Position numbers and translations under genes: made by a program. A model generated the notes under the pieces. The model did no database searches. It was not told the origin of the DNA and was given only the letters and a program-made list of their open reading frames with translations. Positions 1 through 6,424 of a stretch of DNA of 64,000 nt are shown piece by piece. The first letter of the stretch is position 1; the number at the start of each line of letters is the position of its first letter. The DNA is from Martinezella rhizogenes (lineage in GTDB: Bacteria > Pseudomonadota > Alphaproteobacteria > Rhizobiales > Rhizobiaceae), in the NCBI RefSeq assembly GCF_027460065.1, contig NZ_JAPYZZ010000007.1, positions 1-64,000 of the forward strand, given 5' to 3'.

Positions 1-180
1 TTATGCGATTATTGTTTGTAGCCGCAAAGTTAGAATGTCCTGTTTCTGCAAAGTTGGAATGTCACACTCCCCGGGTCTGAATGATGCCCGTTATGCGATT
101 ATTGTTTGTAGCCGCAAAGTTAGAATGTCCTGTTTCTGCAAAGTTGGAATGTCACACTCCCCGGGTCTGAATGATGCCCG
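1..180. repeat. exact 90-bp tandem duplication at the left end of the insertion element
   Basis: Bases 1-90 and 91-180 are identical. Each copy holds two 16-base motifs of the form GCAAAGTTRGAATGTC (24-39 and 48-63; again 114-129 and 138-153), spaced 24 bp apart. Related motifs occur in inverted orientation at 2517-2554 and 2767-2804, so these are probably transposase-binding sites at the element's left end. The copy may continue to the left of the window; that cannot be seen. An assembly artefact is also possible. Confidence 0.9.
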
Positions 181-191
181 GGAGATTGCAG

Positions 192-1565
192 ATGGGACTG
201 ATTGCGATGAGCGAGCGTGATTTGCAGCGGATCGAGATTTTGTCGAAGGTGATTGCCGGTGGGATGACCATGGTGTCGGCGGCGCATGTGCTTGATCTCA
301 GCACACGGCAAATCCGTCGGTTGTTGAACAGGATGCAAACTGACGGTGCGGCTTCGATCCGGCACAAGGCGATCGGCCGGCCATCCAACAACCGCATCAA
401 TGACGGCATTCGTGATTACGCGGTAACGCTGGTTCGTGAACGTTATGCGGACTTCGGCCCGACCCTGGCGACCGAGAAGCTGGCCGAGCGTGATGGCTTG
501 CAGGTTTCGCGCGAGACGTTGCGCAGCTGGATGGTGGATGCCGGAATTTGGCTGTCACGTAAGCAGCGTCGGACGTTTCATCAGCCGAGATTACGTCGCG
601 AGGCCTTTGGCGAGCTGGTACAGATCGACGGTTCTGAGCATCGCTGGTTCGAGGATCGCGGGCCAGCGTGTTCGCTGTTGGTGTTCGTTGACGATGCGAC
701 CGGCAGGCTGATGCAGTTGCGTTTTGTACGTTCCGAAAGTGCCTTCACCTATTTTGAGGCGCTGGCGCTTTATCTCAAACGTCACGGCGCGCCGATTGCC
801 TTCTATTCTGACAAACATTCAGTGTTCCGGGTGGCGAAGAAGGATGCCAGGGGCGGCCAGGGCATGACGCAGTTCGGACGGGCGCTGTGTGAGCTAAATA
901 TCGAGATTCTCTGCGCAAATTCGAGTCAGGCCAAAGGTCGGGTCGAGCGAATGAACCGGACGCTGCAGGACCGGTTGGTCAAGGAGTTGCGGCTGGCCGG
1001 CATCGACACAATGGAGGCGGGCAATGCGTTTCTGCCGGGTTTCATGGCCAATTACAATGCGCGATTTGCGATCGCCCCTGCCCGCTCCAATGACCTGCAT
1101 CGGCCGATGAATCTGCCACCGGACCGGTTGGCTGAGATTCTATGCAAACGCGAGCAGCGGTATGTCGGATCGCAGCTGACATTCTCGTTCGAACGCCAGC
1201 GGATCATGCTGGACGAGAACGACGTCACGCGAGGCCTGGTTGGCAAATATGTCGAGACCTATGCCTACGCCGATGGTCGCCTCGATGTGCGCTGGAAGGG
1301 GTATTCCCTGCCCTATACGGTGTTCGACAAGGATCAGCGGGTAACGCATGCGGCGATCACCGAGAACAAGCGGCTCGGCGATCTTTTGGCCTATATCAAG
1401 GAACGTCAGGACCAGCAGACAACGCCGAAGGTGAAGACCAACAGCGACAAGAACGGCTACACATCGCGGGGCCGCAAGCCGGGGCGGAAGACGGATGCCA
1501 TGAACGATCCGGCGGTGATTGCGCGATGTCGGCAAGCACTATCATTCCCGCCTGCGGCGGAATAA
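192..1565 (+). CDS. ISNCY family (IS1202/ISDol1-like) DDE transposase
   Basis: Predicted transposase of 457 residues. The N-terminal helix-turn-helix reads LSTRQIRRLLNR, as in this family, which otherwise starts with MSERD-type sequence. The catalytic triad of the integrase-like core is visible: D146 in LVQIDGSEH, D207 in FYSDKHSVF and E252 in GRVERMN. The C-terminus is basic (RGRKPGRKTD). The start at 192 is preceded by GGGAG seven bases upstream; in-frame ATGs also exist at 171, 174 and 207. The frame is intact, so the element may be active. The gene follows the tandem 90-bp repeat, which therefore supplies two copies of its promoter region. It converges on the passenger gene, with 12 bp between the stops. 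Confidence 0.9.
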   Translation: MGLIAMSERDLQRIEILSKVIAGGMTMVSAAHVLDLSTRQIRRLLNRMQTDGAASIRHKAIGRPSNNRINDGIRDYAVTLVRERYADFGPTLATEKLAERDGLQVSRETLRSWMVDAGIWLSRKQRRTFHQPRLRREAFGELVQIDGSEHRWFEDRGPACSLLVFVDDATGRLMQLRFVRSESAFTYFEALALYLKRHGAPIAFYSDKHSVFRVAKKDARGGQGMTQFGRALCELNIEILCANSSQAKGRVERMNRTLQDRLVKELRLAGIDTMEAGNAFLPGFMANYNARFAIAPARSNDLHRPMNLPPDRLAEILCKREQRYVGSQLTFSFERQRIMLDENDVTRGLVGKYVETYAYADGRLDVRWKGYSLPYTVFDKDQRVTHAAITENKRLGDLLAYIKERQDQQTTPKVKTNSDKNGYTSRGRKPGRKTDAMNDPAVIARCRQALSFPPAAE

Positions 1566-1577
1566 AGATCGCGTGGG

Positions 1578-2315
1578 TCAATGCACACCGATGTCGCTTT
1601 GCGTATCCGATTCCAATTGCAGACAGGTGGCCCAGAGTGGTGTTTTGTGGAAGGATCCATCCTCAAAGAGCGTTAGCCCTGCTCTCGCCTCATAGAGCAA
1701 ACCCAGCCAGCACAAGCGACGAATGACGCCGTAGCGGAGCTCAGACTTTAGGGACCATGCCTCGACTTTTATCTCGGCGTTCGACAGATGTGCCACGCTT
1801 GGATACAGGATTTTCAAGACCTCGTTCAGCGAGCAACCTGATCTGGCCTTGATATTGAGAAGATTGAGGAACATGCGCCACCAGCGTAGCCGCTCACGCA
1901 CTTCCTTTTCTGTTTCAGCATCGTGGACGTAGGAATAGAGATAATCCGTGGCGACCAGATCGAAGAAGGCCTGCGGTCTTGCCAGAAATTCCCTGCCACG
2001 TTTGGTTGGCAGCAGCACGTCTTTCTTGCGGCGAAGGAGTTTCAGATGGCCGGTCATGTCGCGCACGACCCAAAGCGGCGGCATGTCGCTTTCATTGAGA
2101 ACCTTGTTCATCGTGTAAAGCTCGTCGGACGTATAGTCTGGCCATTCAAAGTGAACGGCCGCCCAGTGCACGAACTTGCGGTTCATGGCGCCTGTGGCCG
2201 TCAAGCCAATGCCGCCTTGCGTATTGGCATAGGACAGGCTCAGGACCATGCCACGCAGCAGTGGCGACAGAGCGATGACATCGACATCGCCTATGAGTTC
2301 AATCTCCGGAAGCAT
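1578..2315 (-). CDS. hypothetical passenger protein of the insertion element (245 aa), resembling the C-terminal part of PRiA4b ORF3-type proteins
   Basis: 245-residue soluble protein with no signal peptide or membrane segment. Residues of about 75-110 (WVVRDMTGHLKLLRRKKDVLLPTKRGREFL) look like a winged-helix segment and recall the C-terminal region of plasmid pRiA4b ORF-3/IS1096 TnpR-type proteins, which carry a similar 'LGL-RRRKGRLLLTPRGRALL' stretch; this is recollection of a pattern, not a search result. The start at 2315 has AGAGG just upstream. The gene lies inside the inferred ends of the element, tail-to-tail with the transposase, and its promoter must lie in or beside the first 243-bp repeat copy. 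Function unknown; it could help or restrain transposition, or be simple cargo. Confidence 0.7.
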   Translation of the reverse strand: MLPEIELIGDVDVIALSPLLRGMVLSLSYANTQGGIGLTATGAMNRKFVHWAAVHFEWPDYTSDELYTMNKVLNESDMPPLWVVRDMTGHLKLLRRKKDVLLPTKRGREFLARPQAFFDLVATDYLYSYVHDAETEKEVRERLRWWRMFLNLLNIKARSGCSLNEVLKILYPSVAHLSNAEIKVEAWSLKSELRYGVIRRLCWLGLLYEARAGLTLFEDGSFHKTPLWATCLQLESDTQSDIGVH

Positions 2316-2328
2316 CCTCTGATCTTGT

Positions 2329-2821
2329 CCCCCTGCATCATTCGATGTCTGTGAGTATCAACTGCTACCGGTACGATTGCTACTGAGAAAGCTAAAGCCG
2401 AATGGGTGTGTCTATCACCCGCCCCCGCCCTCTCCTTGCAACCGGAGAGCCGGTTCGGTCGGGGGCTGATCCGCGGTGTCAGTGTCGCATGTCTAAATGG
2501 CCGGGACACCTAAATCGGACATTTCTACTTTGCGCCACAGCGGGCATTTCAACTCCCCCGCCACATTGTTTCTATCACCCCCCTGCATCATTCGATGTCT
2601 GTGAGTATCAACTGCTACCGGTACGATTGCTACTGAGAAAGCTAAAGCCGAATGGGTGTGTCTATCACCCGCCCCCGCCCTCTCCTTGCAACCGGAGAGC
2701 CGGTTCGGTCGGGGGCTGATCCGCGGTGTCAGTGTCGCATGTCTAAATGGCCGGGACACCTAAATCGGACATTTCTACTTTGCGCCACAGCGGGCATTTC
2801 AACTCCCCCGCCACATTGTTT
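2329..2821. repeat. 243-bp direct repeat (two exact copies) at the right end of the element
   Basis: Bases 2329-2571 recur exactly at 2579-2821, offset by 250 bp, with a 7-bp spacer (CTATCAC). Each copy contains a hairpin (CTCTCC at 2430 paired with GGAGAG at 2444, and the same 250 bp further on), an inverted GCAAAGT-GAAATGTCC motif (2517-2533 and 2767-2783) and an outer AGTTGAAATGCCC motif (2542-2554 and 2792-2804). The small open frames found within both copies are identical and show no protein-like character. The repeat is the right end of the insertion element in duplicate. Confidence 0.9.
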
Positions 2822-2862
2822 GTGGACGGAAAAGGCTTCTGCTGGAAACGTCCATGAGAACT

Positions 2863-3186
2863 TCAGGCCGCGTCCCTGGCCTTGAGCCACAAGCCAAACT
2901 CTTGAACCACGGTCACCACCTTGTCCAGCCGATGACCATCCTCCGTCAGAGCGTACTCGACCTTGACCGGAATGGTCGGATAGACGGTGCGAGAGACAAG
3001 CTTTGCCTCCTCAAGCGCGCGCAGGTCCAGTGTCAGCATTCGCTGGGATATGCCCGGCACCAGTCGCCGAAGCTCATTGAAACGCTTCGGGCCGTCCACG
3101 AGATATGATGCGATGAGCAGACGCCACCGCCCGCCCAGCAAATGCATGGCCTGCTCGACGGAGCAGCCGGATACCGTGTCTTTCAT
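2863..3186 (-). CDS. HxlR family transcriptional regulator
   Basis: 107-residue winged-helix repressor or activator of the HxlR/DUF24 family. It shows the family pattern from residue 8: C8-SVEQAMHLLGGRWRLLI, then RFNELRRLVPGISQRMLTLDLRALE as recognition helix and the wing around residues 65-85. C8 is at the position of the N-terminal cysteine that senses quinones or aldehydes in relatives such as YodB and HypR, so a thiol-based signal is plausible (inference). It is divergent from a beta-class glutathione S-transferase, the usual kind of target. A dyad in the shared intergenic region (3208-3226) is a candidate operator. The gene sits just outside the insertion element. Confidence 0.9.
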   Translation of the reverse strand: MKDTVSGCSVEQAMHLLGGRWRLLIASYLVDGPKRFNELRRLVPGISQRMLTLDLRALEEAKLVSRTVYPTIPVKVEYALTEDGHRLDKVVTVVQEFGLWLKARDAA

Positions 3187-3207
3187 CAGATAACCTATCG
3201 GGATTGC

Positions 3208-3226
3208 AGGTATAATTTATGTACCT
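3208..3226. promoter_or_regulatory. candidate HxlR operator in the divergent promoter region
   Basis: AGGTATAATTTATGTACCT is a dyad with AGGTA and TACCT arms, located 22 bp upstream of the hxlR-type start and 109 bp before the GST start. HxlR proteins bind such short dyads in divergent intergenic regions. Inferred from position and symmetry only. Confidence 0.35.
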
Positions 3227-3334
3227 AGATGACAAGTTTTTGCGTTCTTACGTTTTTATACGGCCTGAATTACATGGATGTCACGCTTTTCCTGACGGTA
3301 AGCAAGACCGCATAATCCATGGAGACCACCGGGA

Positions 3335-3970
3335 ATGAAACTCTACTACATGCCTGCCGCCTGCTCTCTTTCTCCCCACATCGTCGCAAACGAACTTGGC
3401 CTCGATGTCGATTTCATCAAGGTCGATCACAGCGATCACACAACCCAACAAGGGAAGAACTTCTACAAGGTCAATCCGCATGGTTACATTCCCGCGCTTG
3501 AGCTTGATGATGGTAACATCCTGCGGGAAGGTGTTGTAATCGTTCAGTATCTTGCCGACCAGAGACCGGAAATGCGCCTTGCTGCCGCCAACGGAACATT
3601 TGAGAGATACAAGCTTCAGGAGATGCTCGCCTTTCTCTCGACGGAAATCCACAAGGGCTTCATTCCGCTCCTCTACGCTGATCTGGCAGGTGACTACATC
3701 GAGACAGCAAGGCCGAAGCTGGAGAAACGCTTCGCCTGGATTAATGAGCATCTCGCGGACAGATGGTTCCTCATGGGAGACGATTTTACAGTCGCTGACG
3801 CGTATCTGTTTGCGTTGACCGGCTGGGGTCAGGCGCCCTGGGTGAAATCCTACTACAATGCCCCAATTCACTTTGACAGTTTTCAGCACCTGCAGGCTTG
3901 GTACGGGCGCGTGAAGAGCCGTGAAGCCGTGCAGAAATCCATACTTCAGGAAGGTCTTGATCTGAACTGA
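3335..3970 (+). CDS. beta-class glutathione S-transferase
   Basis: 211 residues, the usual GST length. The N-terminal thioredoxin-like domain starts MKLYYMPAACSLSPHI with C10, the cysteine that defines bacterial beta-class GSTs and forms a mixed disulfide with glutathione. The cis-proline motif is at IPALE, followed by the GSH-contact segment LREGVVIVQYLAD. The C-terminal helical domain has the GDDFTVADAYLFAL N-capping box. The protein is cytosolic and should conjugate or reduce electrophiles or peroxides with glutathione. It is divergent from the HxlR-type regulator, which probably controls it. The start has a GGGA just upstream (CACCGGGAATGAAA). Confidence 0.9.
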   Translation: MKLYYMPAACSLSPHIVANELGLDVDFIKVDHSDHTTQQGKNFYKVNPHGYIPALELDDGNILREGVVIVQYLADQRPEMRLAAANGTFERYKLQEMLAFLSTEIHKGFIPLLYADLAGDYIETARPKLEKRFAWINEHLADRWFLMGDDFTVADAYLFALTGWGQAPWVKSYYNAPIHFDSFQHLQAWYGRVKSREAVQKSILQEGLDLN

Positions 3971-3983
3971 TGGCAGGGATTTG

Positions 3984-4002
3984 GTGATCTGTCACAGATC
4001 AC
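3984..4002. promoter_or_regulatory. perfect 19-bp palindrome next to the yceI promoter
   Basis: GTGATCTGTCACAGATCAC has two 9-bp arms that are exact inverted complements around a central C. It ends two bases before the GGGATTAAAT element of the putative ECF promoter at 4004 and begins 13 bp after the GST stop. There is no T-run, so it is more likely an operator than a terminator. It may bind a regulator that works with or against the ECF sigma factor. Confidence 0.5.
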
Positions 4003-4003
4003 A

Positions 4004-4029
4004 GGGATTAAATGGCTTCCTGCGGTGTT
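4004..4029 (+). promoter_or_regulatory. putative ECF sigma promoter of yceI
   Basis: GGGATTAAAT (4004-4013), then nine bases, then CGGTGTT (4023-4029). The same arrangement with one base changed occurs at 4671-4696 before the COG4315 gene. The element is 41 bp upstream of the yceI start. ECF sigma factors commonly use GGAAT-type -35 and CGT-type -10 boxes, and an ECF gene lies in the same cluster. Confidence 0.6.
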
Positions 4030-4069
4030 CTCCTGATTGCGATCAAGTATTCAAAAAGGAGCCTGCGTC

Positions 4070-4636
4070 GTGAAATACCCCGACTCCCTCACTTTCCTGA
4101 TGGTGGCATTGGCCTGCAATCCGGTGTCCGCCAGCCCGTTCTCGTCCGCTGCCGGACGGTATCGCATCGATCCCGCCTCCCATATCGGGTTTTCAATCGA
4201 ACAGGTTGCCGGTCCCGGAATCAAGGGTGCGATCCTCGATATATCCGGCCGGTTCGACATCGATCCGGACCAGCCGGCCAAATCTTACGTGGAAATCAAC
4301 TTGAATCCGTCCAGCGTGAAGACGGGGCAAGAGCGGGTGGAAAACTTCCTGAAATCAAGCGCGGTTTTTAATATCTCCGCCTATCCGCAGATCGTGTTTC
4401 GCTCCAACCGGGTCGTTCAGGACGGGCCGCGCAGCGCGGTCGTCGAAGGCATATTGACAGCCAAGGGCGTATCCCGACCCGAAACCTTTCACGCGACATT
4501 CGTTGAACAGCAAAAGGGATCGGTTACCTTCCATGTCACCGGCAATGTCCCCCGCATGCCCTATGGCATGGGCGTCGGTGTACCGCTCTATTCGAATACG
4601 GTGGCCTTCGACATCGATCTGAAAGGCGTCAGATAA
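4070..4636 (+). CDS. YceI family periplasmic protein
   Basis: 188-residue precursor. A signal peptide of about 21 residues (hydrophobic core LTFLMVALA, then VSA) is followed by the YceI lipocalin-like barrel: GRYRIDPASHIGFSIEQ, GRFDIDPDQPAKSYVEINLNPSSVKTG, and VAFDIDLKGVR at the end. Members bind isoprenoid or polyprenyl lipids in the periplasm and are often paired with cytochrome b561 genes, as here. The GTG start at 4070 is chosen because AAGGAG lies eight bases upstream; an ATG at 4037 would add 11 residues without a ribosome site. It is likely the first gene controlled by the ECF promoter at 4004. Confidence 0.85.
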   Translation: MKYPDSLTFLMVALACNPVSASPFSSAAGRYRIDPASHIGFSIEQVAGPGIKGAILDISGRFDIDPDQPAKSYVEINLNPSSVKTGQERVENFLKSSAVFNISAYPQIVFRSNRVVQDGPRSAVVEGILTAKGVSRPETFHATFVEQQKGSVTFHVTGNVPRMPYGMGVGVPLYSNTVAFDIDLKGVR

Positions 4637-4670
4637 AAAGCGGCAGACGCATCAAAAAATCGGCGCGGCG

Positions 4671-4696
4671 GGGAATAAATCCCGCTGACCGGTGTT
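4671..4696 (+). promoter_or_regulatory. putative ECF sigma promoter of the COG4315-sigma-anti-sigma-cytochrome unit
   Basis: GGGAATAAAT (4671-4680), nine bases, then CGGTGTT (4690-4696), matching the element before yceI in sequence and spacing. It is 51 bp upstream of the next start. Because the ECF sigma gene lies downstream in the same unit, this would be an autoregulated promoter. Confidence 0.6.
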
Positions 4697-4746
4697 TTAT
4701 CAATATCGGGCGCCTTGTCCGATCCGTTTCCTCAAAGGACTATCTC

Positions 4747-5136
4747 ATGCGTGCACATCAATTCGTTCTGGTCGGCGCCCTCACGCTTGCCTCTACCGCC
4801 GCCCTCGCCGAGCCTTATGCCGGTGGAGCGGTGGTTGAAAAGGCAACGGCCAAGGGCACTATCCTCACCGACGCCAAAGGCATGACGCTCTATACATTCG
4901 ACAATGACGGCGACGCCTCATCGGCCTGCTATGATGGTTGCGCGAAAAAATGGCCCCCCCTCACCGCTCTGAAAACCGACAAGGCGGATGGCGACTACAA
5001 ACCGATCGCCCGCAAGGACGGCACGATGCAGTGGTCGCATGATGGAAAGCCGCTTTATCGCTGGCAGATGGACAAGAAACCCGGTGACATCACAGGCGAT
5101 GGCGTCGGCGGCGTTTGGCACGTTGCCAAGGAGTAG
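4747..5136 (+). CDS. secreted COG4315 family protein (Lipoprotein_15 repeat)
   Basis: 129-residue precursor with a signal peptide (MRAHQFVLVGALTLASTAALA). The mature part has two copies of the secreted repeat of PF03640/COG4315: KGTILTDAKGMTLYTFDNDG with the CYDGCAKKWPPL pair of cysteines, then MQWSHDGKPLYRWQMDKKPGDITGDG. The biochemical role of the family is unknown; it is periplasmic or surface-exposed. AAAGGA lies upstream of the ATG. It is followed after 5 bp by the ECF sigma gene, and it is preceded by the putative ECF promoter, so it is likely both regulon member and first gene of the transcript. Confidence 0.85.
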   Translation: MRAHQFVLVGALTLASTAALAEPYAGGAVVEKATAKGTILTDAKGMTLYTFDNDGDASSACYDGCAKKWPPLTALKTDKADGDYKPIARKDGTMQWSHDGKPLYRWQMDKKPGDITGDGVGGVWHVAKE

Positions 5137-5141
5137 CGGCA

Positions 5142-5648
5142 ATGCCGGAGTTTCTGGACGAGATGACAAGTTGCATACCAGCGCTGCGACGTTATGCGAA
5201 TGCGCTGACGCATGATCGTGACACGGCTGACGATCTCGTCCAGGACTGTCTGGAAAGAGCGATCCGCAAAAAAGCACTATGGCGACCGCAGGGTCCGTTG
5301 CGCCCCTGGCTGTATCGGGTGCTTGTCAATGTCTACCGCAACAATCTGCGCGGCAGCAAACGCCGGCCCCAGCAAATCCCGATTGATGACGCGGCGGAAC
5401 AACTGGTTGTCCCGGCGGCGCAGACGGGTCGGATCGCCCTTGCGGAAATGGCCCGCGCCATCGAAAAACTGTCTGGCGAACACCGCGAGGCCCTGCTCCT
5501 CGTCGTTGTCGAAGGCCTGACCTATGCGGAAGCCGCAAATATTCTTGAAATTCCCCTTGGCACACTGATGTCCCGTCTGGGGCGAGCCCGAACGGCACTT
5601 GCCCGCATGACCCAGGAAGACCAGCCAAATCTCAAGGTGATAAAATGA
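5142..5648 (+). CDS. ECF subfamily RNA polymerase sigma-70 factor
   Basis: 168 residues, normal for an extracytoplasmic function sigma factor: region 2 (LRRYANALTHDRDTADDLVQDCLERAI..WRPQGPLRPWLYRVLVN) and region 4 (AIEKLSGEHREALLLVVVEGLTYAEAANILEIPLGTLMSRLGRAR), joined by a short linker. It has no C-terminal extension. The start at 5142 has AAGGAG upstream, within the end of the COG4315 gene. Its stop overlaps the next gene as ATGA, so the two are translationally coupled. The downstream gene is a one-pass membrane anti-sigma factor. The likely targets are the two GGGAWTAAAT-N9-CGGTGTT promoters of this cluster. The inducing signal is not visible. Confidence 0.92.
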   Translation: MPEFLDEMTSCIPALRRYANALTHDRDTADDLVQDCLERAIRKKALWRPQGPLRPWLYRVLVNVYRNNLRGSKRRPQQIPIDDAAEQLVVPAAQTGRIALAEMARAIEKLSGEHREALLLVVVEGLTYAEAANILEIPLGTLMSRLGRARTALARMTQEDQPNLKVIK

Positions 5649-6421
5649 CCGGCAACGAGCCACAGATAACCGAAGCCGATCTCATCTCCTATGTCGATGG
5701 GCAGCTTGAAGACGACAGGCTCGATGCCGTTCGTGCCCACCTCACCTCCAATCCGGCCGACGCACGCAAGGTCAAGATGTGGCAGCAGCAAAATGCGACG
5801 CTGACGGCTCTCTATGGTCCTCTCGACACCAATGTTTTGCCCGATCGTCTCGATGTATACCGCATTGAGCGGCGCATGCGATCGGAACGGGCAGACTGGC
5901 GCAACAGGGCGGCGGCAGCTGTCGTTGTTCTTGCCGTCGGGCTGACAGGCGGCTGGTTCGGACGTGGACTTGTATCCGACGTTGCCGAACCTGCTTCCAT
6001 CGTGGCGGATGCAGCGCAGGCACATAAGCTGTTTGCGAGCGACGTTCTGCATCCGGTTGAGGTCCGCGCCGATAGCGAAGATGCCCAGAACCTGCCGAAA
6101 TGGCTCTCGAAGCGGCTGGACCGCAAAATCAACATCCCGGATCTTTCCCGTCACGGCCTCTCTCTCGTTGGTGGCCGTGTCCTGCCCGGTTCCGAAGGCC
6201 CTGCCGCCCAACTCATGTACGAAGACAAAGGCGGGCAACGTGTCACGCTTTACATCGTTGCTGCGGCCGACTCGAACGACAGCGCCATGCGGCGCTCCAG
6301 CATCGGTTCGCTGGAGACAGTGTCATGGGACGACGAAATGATCCGCTGCGCCCTGGTCGGCAACCTGCCTTCCGACCGCATGGACGCCATCGCCAAAGAC
6401 ACCTATCAACAGCTGAGTTAA
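5645..6421 (+). CDS. transmembrane anti-sigma factor
   Basis: 258 residues. The N-terminal cytoplasmic domain (about 1-85) is of the COG5662/anti-sigma type (ITEADLISYVDGQLEDDRLDAVRAHLTSNP) but has no His-Cys zinc motif. One membrane span lies at about residues 89-109 (AAAAVVVLAVGLTGGWFGRGL). The periplasmic domain of about 150 residues would sense the signal. It is coupled to the sigma gene by an ATGA overlap, and the cytochrome gene follows after 3 bp. It should hold the ECF factor inactive at the membrane. Confidence 0.88.
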   Translation: MTGNEPQITEADLISYVDGQLEDDRLDAVRAHLTSNPADARKVKMWQQQNATLTALYGPLDTNVLPDRLDVYRIERRMRSERADWRNRAAAAVVVLAVGLTGGWFGRGLVSDVAEPASIVADAAQAHKLFASDVLHPVEVRADSEDAQNLPKWLSKRLDRKINIPDLSRHGLSLVGGRVLPGSEGPAAQLMYEDKGGQRVTLYIVAAADSNDSAMRRSSIGSLETVSWDDEMIRCALVGNLPSDRMDAIAKDTYQQLS

Positions 6422-6424
6422 CCG

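Larger units (their letters stand above)
17..2815 (+). mobile_element. ISNCY-type insertion element carrying a passenger gene, both ends duplicated
   Basis: The outer terminal sequence begins TGTAGCCGC at 17 (and again at 107) and, read on the minus strand, TGTGGCGGG at 2565 (and again at 2815). About 16 of the first 24 bases agree between the two ends. Each end has two related motifs about 25 bp apart (AGTTG-AATG type). TTGTT lies directly outside the left terminus (12-16, 102-106) and the right terminus (2566-2570, 2816-2820), which fits a 5-bp target duplication. Inside are a transposase on the plus strand and one gene on the minus strand. The boundaries are inferred by eye. Confidence 0.6.

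Noticed and set aside
2402-2885. Two overlapping plus-strand open frames and matching minus-strand frames in the 243-bp repeat
   Set aside because: The frames are the same in both repeat copies, are rich in Pro/Arg/His, and cover the terminal repeats of the element; no protein family pattern is seen.
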